A stretch of 8,525 bases of DNA. Source: PGYU01 sp964637845 (lineage in GTDB: Bacteria > Bacteroidota > Ignavibacteria > Kapaibacteriales > UBA2268). Made by a program: the position numbers and the translations under genes. How positions within the stretch are numbered: the stretch's first letter is position 1; the number at the start of each line of letters is the position of its first letter. The notes beneath the pieces were generated by a model that saw only the letters and a program-made list of their open reading frames with translations, was not told where the DNA came from and made no database searches. Where the stretch lies: assembly GCA_964637845.1 (NCBI GenBank), contig CAZWXI010000106.1, positions 1 through 8,525 of the forward strand. Reading direction: 5' to 3'. This document shows positions 1 through 4,987 of this stretch, piece by piece.

Positions 1-62
1 TATGGAACTATGGAACTATGGAACTATGGAACTATGGAACTATGGAACTATGGAACTATGGA
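1..62. repeat. 8-bp tandem repeat (TATGGAAC)n
   Basis: Seven complete, identical copies of TATGGAAC occupy 1-56, followed by a partial copy (TATGGA, 57-62). The array begins at the window edge, so its true length is unknown. The unit is not a multiple of three, so any frame through it would change with copy number. The sequence then switches abruptly to unrelated DNA. No gene using it is visible here. Perfect identity between copies suggests recent expansion or slippage. Confidence 0.95.
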
Positions 63-67
63 GAGAC

Positions 68-208
68 GCACCTCGCAAAGTTTTATTGTAAGCACTTATA
101 CACAATTTGTCCAGAGCTGACGGAGGGCAAACCACACCAAAAAAGTCAGAAAAGCAAGACTAAGGATATAACCACGGGGCAAAACTTATTCACTAATGTG
201 CGAGGTGC
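68..208. repeat. Widely spaced 10-bp inverted repeat
   Basis: GCACCTCGCA at 68-77 is the exact reverse complement of TGCGAGGTGC at 199-208, with 121 bp between them. The inner flanks show further loose similarity (AAGTTTTATT after the left arm; the complement of the right side contains AATAAGTTTT). This is the layout of terminal inverted repeats of a small MITE-like element, or of the closing stem of a structured RNA. No clean target-site duplication flanks the arms. The only flanking likeness is TATGGAGAG (57-65) against TATGAGAG (211-218), which is not flush with the arms. Confidence 0.45.
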
Positions 209-245
209 CGTATGAGAGTAGTTTAACTCCCGTCTCATGGGGTGT
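205..245 (+). other. Long imperfect hairpin
   Basis: Positions 205-217 pair with 233-245: A-U/G-C pairs at 212-217 with 233-238, a U-G wobble at 211, one G-G mismatch at 210/240, two C-G pairs, then three G-U wobbles. The loop is 15 nt (218-232). The wobble pairs suggest RNA rather than DNA palindromy. The stem uses bases 205-208, which also belong to the 68-77/199-208 repeat, so the two pairings exclude each other. The function is unknown. No T-run follows directly, so it is not a standard terminator. Confidence 0.35.
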
Positions 246-270
246 GGCGGGCAGTAGAATCCCCAATATG

Positions 271-291
271 TGTTTTGTGTTTTGTGTTTTG
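271..291. repeat. Three tandem copies of TGTTTTG
   Basis: TGTTTTG is repeated three times without interruption (271-277, 278-284, 285-291), then TTGTG and a T-run (298-303). It lies 50 bp before the ATG at 341. TTTG is the core of the Bacteroidota -33 promoter element, so one copy could serve as such, but a good -7 element (TAnnTTTG) is not seen at the right spacing. Confidence 0.6.
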
Positions 292-340
292 TTGTGCTTT
301 TTTAATTAATATTTTAAAAACTTATTAAAGGTAAACTAAA

Positions 341-691
341 ATGAAAAAGTTTCTTTTTATGATACTGTTATTTACAATATGTCTAAATTTTTCTAAATTA
401 CATAGTCAAGACCCACCTCCGCCTTGTTGGATGGATTGTCCTAATAGCATATGGATTTTAAACACTATCGATGTGAGATTAGGTGATATTTGTACGCATC
501 TTCCATCGGAATGTATAAATGCTAAATTAGAAATTACTTTTTGGCACAGACATGCCGTATGTCCGGATCCAAATCCACCATTGGGAGAGATTAACCAATA
601 TGATTGTCAAATCAAAAGTATCTCCTATCCTGAAGTATGCAATGTCATGTGTATAAGTCAAAAATCAATATATTTGATATGTACAAAATAG
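341..691 (+). CDS. Cysteine-rich T9SS secreted protein, N-terminal piece (frameshifted)
   Basis: This 116-residue frame begins with a clear signal peptide (basic MKK, hydrophobic FLFMILLFTICL, likely cleavage near S22/Q23), so the product is exported across the inner membrane. The mature part is cysteine-rich (C29, C33, C51, C58, C74, C89, C100, C104). I do not recognise a named domain. The frame closes at a TAG just after an A-run (660-664), while the plus-strand frame one base back continues in the same protein style to a T9SS sorting domain at 1260. Restoring one A would give an uninterrupted protein of about 306 residues. I therefore read this as the 5' part of one gene with the following entry; residues after about K108 are out of frame. 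The ATG at 341 has a weak upstream AAAGG. The cause may be a real mutation, programmed frameshifting or a homopolymer sequencing error. Confidence 0.7.
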   Translation: MKKFLFMILLFTICLNFSKLHSQDPPPPCWMDCPNSIWILNTIDVRLGDICTHLPSECINAKLEITFWHRHAVCPDPNPPLGEINQYDCQIKSISYPEVCNVMCISQKSIYLICTK

Positions 692-1260
692 CATTAAAAA
701 GAGTCTATAATTGGATGGTCGGTGAATATGGCATTAATCCACGGAACCCAACAATATGGCGGGCTGTAAATGTGTCTTGTTGGGCAAAAATGGATAGTGC
801 TGGTCGTGTTATCGTGAGACATTGTCCAAATTACAGCGAAAATTGTTGTTGGAAGCAATATAGTGTAGCTGAGGTAGGTGGAGTGAACGTTTTCACTTTA
901 ATTAGAGCTTATATTCCTGAAGGAGCGCCACCGGATTGTGCTATATGGATACATGATTGCTATTATTATTGCAATATGGATAATTTGGAGGAAGCGCCAC
1001 CGGGTAAAAAAGCAGTTTTCGGAGATGGTGCAGATTTAGTTAGTATTGAGTATGACAATTTATTCGAAAGGATGAGCCAAAAATACAAAGGACATACCAT
1101 TAATATATTTGATATTAATGGCAAATTTTTGTATTCCATACCAATATCTACAGATTATATCCCGAGTTCTGATATGAATTTACGTACTGGTCATTATTTT
1201 TATAAAGTAATTGATAAATCCAATTCGATTTTAGAAAATGGGAAATTTATCAAATATTGA
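637..1260 (+). CDS. Cysteine-rich T9SS secreted protein, C-terminal piece (frameshifted)
   Basis: This frame carries the rest of the gene that starts at 341. Its first ATG (637) overlaps the previous frame by 55 nt, has no ribosome site and no signal peptide, so it is unlikely to be an independent start; real homology probably begins at about residue 10 (codon 664-666). The body adds seven cysteines (C48, C63, C70, C71, C101, C108, C112), giving 15 in the restored mature protein, probably paired as disulfides outside the cytoplasm. The last ~58 residues resemble a type A T9SS C-terminal sorting domain: INIFDINGKFLYS, then TGHYFYKV and a final GKFIKY. Such domains direct proteins through the type IX outer-membrane secretion pathway and are usually cleaved off with attachment to the surface. 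No catalytic domain is recognised. A perfect stem-loop lies 20 nt after the stop. Confidence 0.65.
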   Translation: MQCHVYKSKINIFDMYKIALKRVYNWMVGEYGINPRNPTIWRAVNVSCWAKMDSAGRVIVRHCPNYSENCCWKQYSVAEVGGVNVFTLIRAYIPEGAPPDCAIWIHDCYYYCNMDNLEEAPPGKKAVFGDGADLVSIEYDNLFERMSQKYKGHTINIFDINGKFLYSIPISTDYIPSSDMNLRTGHYFYKVIDKSNSILENGKFIKY

Positions 1261-1280
1261 TGTAATGGATTATTGTTAAA

Positions 1281-1330
1281 AGAGAACCCGGATGTAATTA
1301 CCGGGTTCTCTGATGACTAAAATTTTTTTT
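1281..1330 (+). terminator. Probable transcription terminator
   Basis: AGAGAACCCGG (1281-1291) and CCGGGTTCTCT (1301-1311) form a perfect 11-bp stem with a 9-nt loop. A run of eight T (1323-1330) follows, but 11 nt after the stem rather than directly, so it departs from the classical intrinsic form. It sits between the stop at 1260 and the ATG at 1339, where it would separate the two T9SS cargo genes. Confidence 0.6.
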
Positions 1331-1338
1331 GATATAAA

Positions 1339-2724
1339 ATGAAAATACTTATTAATATTTTGGTGATGCTTCCATTGTCAGTATGCTTGTTGTTTGCTCA
1401 ATTCAAAGTAGATACTTTGTTTGATTTTAAAAAGTCTATAGGAGATGACAAAAATCTTTTTATAAGAACAATTACTATTGATAATGAACGAATGTGGGTC
1501 AGTATGTCTCATAATTATGCCGACATTTATGTATTTCAATCAACTGATAACGGTACAAATTTTGCTGTGGTCGTGAAAGATACAACCCCTTATAGATGGA
1601 ATCAGGATTCCATGAAAGTTTACGAATTTCCCGGTGCCGCAATTCCATATTCTTCGATTTTCATTGATAATGATATTCTTTTTGGCAGAACACAGGGAAT
1701 AATTAGTAAAATAGATTATAAAAGAAATAAATTTATTAATGATTCTATATTAAATGGAACTATCAGAGGTCTTGAATTTCATGGTAGTATTGTCCTTACT
1801 TGCAGCGGTTTTAATGTCATGAAGTCACAAGATTATGGAAAGACCTGGAAAGATATTGCCCCGGATATTTCTGTCTTTGGTTACGATACAAATTATTTCC
1901 CAATTAATCACTCTACTAAAATTATTGACGAAAAAACGTATTATTTACTAATGTCTGTCTCTGACTACAGAGATTATATATATAGGGATCAATATTTGCT
2001 AAAGACGATAGACGGTGGATTGAGTTGGGAAAAAGTAACAACGATAACCGGTAGTATACCTTATAATTTTACAATTACTCCAAATGGAAATATTTTTATT
2101 TGTGGAATTGTTATTATAGAAAGGGACAAACCCCCGGATAGATATTATGCGTGGATGATTAAATCCGAAGACGACGGAAAAACATGGAAAAAAGTTATCG
2201 GCAACCCGGAGAAAGATCAAGGTGAATTATATCATGTTAAATTTTATGATAATTATTTCGGTGTCTCATATCGCGCGGGTTTTCTATACTATACATTTGA
2301 TGGTGGTGAAACTTGGAAATTTAAATATACACCAGTTGAGTTAGGTATTAATATTTCAACCATCGAATTTTGGGACGACAAAACAGTTTTAATAGGTGAC
2401 ATGCGATTCGGATTAATTTTGAAATTTACTTTTTACCCGTCAAGCATTGATGAAATTTCTAACGAATTTAATTTAAGTATCCACCCCAACCCCGCCACAG
2501 ATTGCATCTACATTAATTTCAATGACTTAGAGGGAGACAGTTCCCCCTCTTTTAAGAGGGGGTCAGGGGGTGTTCGGATTTACAACACGTTCGGTCAATG
2601 TGTGAGTCACCTCACCCCGGCCCTCTCCAAAGGAGAGGGAGTAAAAATTGATGTGTCTCACCTGCCTGCGGGCGTGTATTTAGTGCGCGTTGGCAATAGA
2701 GTGGAGAAGTTTGTGAAGTGGTGA
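1339..2724 (+). CDS. T9SS-secreted Asp-box (BNR-like) beta-propeller protein
   Basis: The 461-residue protein starts with a signal peptide (MKILINILVMLPLSVCLLFA, cleavage near A20/Q21). Five Asp-box motifs (S/T-x-D-x-G-x-T-W type) follow at about 68-75 (weaker), 163-170, 223-230, 276-283 and 319-326. This is the pattern of sortilin/BNR/YCF48-like beta-propellers. Asp boxes are structural, so no enzymatic activity is implied; I see no sialidase catalytic set. Residues ~378-461 form a T9SS type A sorting domain (SIHPNPATD, VRIYNTFGQ, HLPAGVYLVRVG, EKFVKW), so the protein is expected at the cell surface or outside. The sorting domain is lengthened by two palindromic DNA insertions read in frame (residues ~402-408 and ~428-434). 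No clear Shine-Dalgarno precedes the ATG, only A/T-rich DNA. A terminator-like hairpin upstream suggests its own promoter. The partner and substrate are unknown. Confidence 0.85.
   Translation: MKILINILVMLPLSVCLLFAQFKVDTLFDFKKSIGDDKNLFIRTITIDNERMWVSMSHNYADIYVFQSTDNGTNFAVVVKDTTPYRWNQDSMKVYEFPGAAIPYSSIFIDNDILFGRTQGIISKIDYKRNKFINDSILNGTIRGLEFHGSIVLTCSGFNVMKSQDYGKTWKDIAPDISVFGYDTNYFPINHSTKIIDEKTYYLLMSVSDYRDYIYRDQYLLKTIDGGLSWEKVTTITGSIPYNFTITPNGNIFICGIVIIERDKPPDRYYAWMIKSEDDGKTWKKVIGNPEKDQGELYHVKFYDNYFGVSYRAGFLYYTFDGGETWKFKYTPVELGINISTIEFWDDKTVLIGDMRFGLILKFTFYPSSIDEISNEFNLSIHPNPATDCIYINFNDLEGDSSPSFKRGSGGVRIYNTFGQCVSHLTPALSKGEGVKIDVSHLPAGVYLVRVGNRVEKFVKW
2543..2562. repeat. In-frame palindromic insert 1
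   Basis: CCCCCTCTT (2543-2551) and AAGAGGGGG (2554-2562) form a perfect 9-bp inverted repeat with a 2-nt centre, followed by a second G-run (2566-2570). It lies inside the sorting domain of the propeller gene and is read as SPSFKRG-like residues between strands that are normally close together. The G/C-rich strand bias contrasts with the AT-rich gene around it, which points to an inserted palindromic repeat unit. Confidence 0.75.
2621..2639. repeat. In-frame palindromic insert 2
   Basis: CCCTCTCC (2621-2628) and GGAGAGGG (2632-2639) form a perfect 8-bp inverted repeat around AAA. The wider unit (about 2608-2640) is read in frame as HLTPALSKGEG, directly before the conserved end of the sorting domain. 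The peptide and palindrome resemble dispersed repeat units I recall from several bacterial genomes; this is recollection, not a search. It lies about 60 bp from insert 1. Confidence 0.75.
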
Positions 2725-2775
2725 GCAAAGTAACGGACAAAGAATTTGGAAGTGTTAACTTAACATCATTATCAT

Positions 2776-2886
2776 TTAAAACACAGCTTTCCCTTCTATT
2801 GGCAATTTCATATCAGCAATGATAATTATCACAATTGAGAATGTACCGATAAATACCAGAAATACAAGGATTTTTTTCACTCGCAT
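2776..2886 (-). CDS. Possible 36-residue single-pass membrane peptide
   Basis: An ATG at 2886 (minus strand) opens a 36-codon frame ending at TAA (2776-2778). The peptide has a basic start (MRVKK), one strongly hydrophobic stretch of about 18 residues (ILVFLVFIGTFSIVIIIA) and a short polar tail (DMKLPIEGKAVF). This is the form of a small inner-membrane peptide or of the truncated start of an exported protein. It begins 60 nt after the DprE2-type gene stop and runs the same way, so it could be the last gene of that operon. TATTTTTG (complement of 2917-2924) upstream resembles the Bacteroidota -7 element TAnnTTTG, but no -33 partner was found. The ribosome site is weak (AGAAA). It is not recognised as a known family; chance is a real alternative. 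Confidence 0.35.
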   Translation of the reverse strand: MRVKKILVFLVFIGTFSIVIIIIADMKLPIEGKAVF

Positions 2887-2946
2887 ATCATTTCTAATTA
2901 ATAAATTATCTAAGTACAAAAATATGCAAATTCTGACACCGCCCAC

Positions 2947-3687
2947 TCACATCTTCAATCTCATAAAAAGAGATTCGGGTATGGATTTGACGATACACAT
3001 AATAAGGCGCCAGTAACGCGGGGCATAAATCACTCCCGATTTGCCCGCACACATGGCATCAAAAATTCTCTTGCCGATGGTATTAGCTTTGGCGAATAGA
3101 AAATTTTTTTTCAGGTGTGCAACCATGGGAGTATCCACAAAGCCGGGTTTAACAGTCAGTACCGAAACACCTTTGTGGTACAAGCGATTACGCAAACCCT
3201 GCGAATAACTACTCACGAATGCCTTCGATGCTCCATAAACATAATTGCTCTGTCTGCCGCGTTCGCCCGCAACACTACTGATAACGGCAATCATCCCATT
3301 TCCCTTTGGAATGAAATAATTAGCCACAATATTCATTAAACTAATCGCCGATAGCGAATTGATTTTAATCTCGTGATTTATGCCTTCGATATCGCCGTCG
3401 AGCTTATCTTGGTCTGGCAAAGAACCGTGAGCAATTAGTACCGCATCGATTTCCTCACCCTCTTGTAGAGCTTTCTCGAAAGAAGTGGTATAAGTTTGCT
3501 CGTCTATAGCATCGAAATGCAAAGTCCGGACATCGGCATTATGACGCACTTTAAAGTCATTTGCAATATCCTCCAATTTCCTCATATCGCGAGCCGCCAA
3601 AAGAAGCTTCCAACCGGCTTTTGCAAAATATTCGGCTGTTGCTTGAGCAATCGCCGCAGTTGCACCATAAATCAAAATAGTTTTCAT
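2947..3687 (-). CDS. dprE2: DprE2-type SDR reductase (polyprenyl-phospho-2-ketopentose reductase)
   Basis: The 246-residue protein is a short-chain dehydrogenase/reductase. The Rossmann nucleotide motif is GATAAIA at 8-14 (the usual third Gly is Ala). AAR at 31-33 supplies an Arg that would suit NADP(H), and IAHG at 85-88 takes the NNAG place. The catalytic set is N110, S138, Y151 and K155 (YGASK), followed by PG at 181-182. In mycobacteria DprE2 reduces the 2-keto intermediate made by DprE1 to decaprenyl-phosphoryl-D-arabinose. The specific call rests on its position: the start lies 1 nt after the stop of the DprE1-type gene, and an AAGGAG site is built into that gene's last two codons. The length fits single-domain SDRs. 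Taken alone it could only be called an SDR, so the reaction is an inference from the pair. Confidence 0.8.
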   Translation of the reverse strand: MKTILIYGATAAIAQATAEYFAKAGWKLLLAARDMRKLEDIANDFKVRHNADVRTLHFDAIDEQTYTTSFEKALQEGEEIDAVLIAHGSLPDQDKLDGDIEGINHEIKINSLSAISLMNIVANYFIPKGNGMIAVISSVAGERGRQSNYVYGASKAFVSSYSQGLRNRLYHKGVSVLTVKPGFVDTPMVAHLKKNFLFAKANTIGKRIFDAMCAGKSGVIYAPRYWRLIMCIVKSIPESLFMRLKM

Positions 3688-3688
3688 A

Positions 3689-4987
3689 TTACTCCTTAGT
3701 CACACGTTTCCAAAAACTTGACGAAAATTTAGGGTCAATGTAAGCAGAAAATTCTTTCCATTGCGGATAAAATACTTTGAAATTATCGGCGGACATGCGT
3801 GCATCTTTGCATGGATAAAGCACACCGCCGGCGCCTCTAATAATTTTATCGGTTTCATCGAGCATATTAAGCAATTGAATGCCAACCATTTTAAAATCAA
3901 TCGCTAAGGTCAATCCTTCGCGGGGGAATGACATCATTCCAGGTGATTTAATATTGCCGAATGTCTTCAGTACAGTCAAAAACGACGATAACTTCGAGCG
4001 TGAAAATATCCTGAATATCTCTTTTAGTACGTAAATGTAATCATTTAAAGGAATTACAAATTGATATTGCAAAAAACCTCGTTTACCGTAAGCTTTGTTC
4101 CACCCATCAACAGCATCGAGCGGGTAGAAAAACGGCTCAAATGATAATTCACCTTTTTTTACCTTAGAAGTCTGCTTATTAAAATATAATAAATTAAACA
4201 TTTTTACTGTAAAAGAATTAATTAAATCCATATCAAGCGGAAATGGTAACATCTTACCATTTCTGGATTTATACTCTTTTTGCTTTTCAATGGGAGCAAA
4301 ATTGCCTCTATTAAATAAACCACGACCGGGTATCGATGTATCAACCCAAGCTACTGTATAGTCATAATGTTCCGAATGTTGATTAATTTCGCTAAATTCC
4401 TCAAATGAATGAAACTTTATACTTTCGGCTTCAATAATAGGACCACTACAGTGTACAGTTTGGAAACTAACCTTCGTGATTATACCCGTCAGTCCCAAGC
4501 CACCAATCGTTGCGGAAAAGAACTCATAATTATTTTCCGGAGTGCATTTAATTATTGAGCCGTCGGAACGCAGTAGCTCAAGTTCTGTAACATGGCAGCC
4601 GAAAGTACCAGCTTTGTGATGATTTTTGCCGTGAACGTCGTTGGCGACAGCCCCACCGAGTGTGATATATTTCGTACCGGGAGTAACGGGTAAAAATCTA
4701 CCGCGAGGAAGCAGAAAATCAATGCAATCAGCTAATGTCGCACCTGCGTAACACGTTAGAATTCCAGTATTTACGTCGTAATCGATAAATTTGTTAATTC
4801 CTGAAATATCAAGCAAGGTCCCACCGTCCAATAAACAACTGTCGCCGTAGCTTTTTCCTAAACCGTAAGGAAGGACTTCGCCTTCAATATTTCTAAACTT
4901 CAGTAAGTCATTATACCAATTATATTTAATTATATTGATACCATTGGGTTTAGGATATCTGCCGAATGACAAATCAATGTTACTCAT
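3689..4987 (-). CDS. dprE1: DprE1-type FAD-dependent polyprenyl-phosphoribose 2'-oxidase
   Basis: The 432-residue protein is a VAO/PCMH-type FAD oxidoreductase closely resembling DprE1. It shows YGLGKSYGDS at 41-50 and PGTKYITLGGAVANDVHG leading into HGKNHH at 119-124 (FAD-site His region), then GGLGLTG at 162-168. The C-terminal signature GGVLYPCKDAR includes K394, the equivalent of the essential Lys418 of the M. tuberculosis enzyme. DprE1 oxidises the 2'-OH of polyprenyl-phosphoryl-ribose to the keto intermediate, which DprE2 then reduces. The position equivalent to Cys387, the benzothiazinone target, is Ala362 here (TLAIDF against NICVDF). The start ATG overlaps the upstream stop in an ATGA, implying translational coupling with the HAD-UbiA gene. 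The downstream reductase starts 1 nt after the stop. The length is close to the mycobacterial enzyme (about 460) with a short C-terminal end. The sugar and lipid used in this organism are inferred. Confidence 0.9.
   Translation of the reverse strand: MSNIDLSFGRYPKPNGINIIKYNWYNDLLKFRNIEGEVLPYGLGKSYGDSCLLDGGTLLDISGINKFIDYDVNTGILTCYAGATLADCIDFLLPRGRFLPVTPGTKYITLGGAVANDVHGKNHHKAGTFGCHVTELELLRSDGSIIKCTPENNYEFFSATIGGLGLTGIITKVSFQTVHCSGPIIEAESIKFHSFEEFSEINQHSEHYDYTVAWVDTSIPGRGLFNRGNFAPIEKQKEYKSRNGKMLPFPLDMDLINSFTVKMFNLLYFNKQTSKVKKGELSFEPFFYPLDAVDGWNKAYGKRGFLQYQFVIPLNDYIYVLKEIFRIFSRSKLSSFLTVLKTFGNIKSPGMMSFPREGLTLAIDFKMVGIQLLNMLDETDKIIRGAGGVLYPCKDARMSADNFKVFYPQWKEFSAYIDPKFSSSFWKRVTKE
3692..3697 (-). 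promoter_or_regulatory. Shine-Dalgarno site of the DprE2-type gene
   Basis: On the minus strand AAGGAG lies 4 nt before the ATG at 3687. It is formed by the last two sense codons (Lys-Glu) of the DprE1-type gene. It stands out because the other starts in the window have A/T-rich or poor sites. It supports the start choice and suggests coupled, fairly strong translation of the last pathway step. Confidence 0.6.

Larger units (their letters stand above)
63..340. other. Non-coding leader region with inverted repeats
   Basis: This stretch has no convincing gene. It contains a perfect 10-bp inverted repeat (68-77 with 199-208), a hairpin with 12 paired positions and one mismatch (205-217 with 233-245), a further 7-bp complement (CCACACC 132-138 with GGTGTGG 241-247), and a T-rich 7-bp repeat (271-291). 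An A/T-rich leader with a weak AAAGG (327-331) lies 9 nt before the ATG at 341. It may hold the promoter of the gene at 341, but I see no clear match to the Bacteroidota -33/-7 consensus. It could also be the remnant of a small mobile element or a structured RNA; nothing identifies it to a known family. Confidence 0.6.

Noticed and set aside
1..62. CRISPR array
   Set aside because: The units are 8 bp and contiguous without spacers, so this is a simple tandem repeat.
18..215. Open frame through the 8-bp repeat array
   Set aside because: Its first part is only the translated tandem repeat (MELWNYGT units), the rest has no recognisable protein character, and it crosses the inverted repeat; probably not a gene.
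199..245. Group II intron domain V
   Set aside because: GCCGTATGAGAG recalls the start of a domain V, but the expected complementary GTACGGT arm and catalytic triad layout are missing; kept only as something to search.
637..639. Independent start for the C-terminal T9SS piece
   Set aside because: No ribosome site, no signal peptide on a protein that needs one for T9SS export, and 55 nt overlap with the preceding frame; a frameshifted single gene explains it better.
2753..2765. Palindrome TGTTAACTTAACA as a terminator between convergent genes
   Set aside because: The stem is short, A/T-only apart from its ends and lacks a T-run; the same holds for TGATAATTATCA at 2820-2831.
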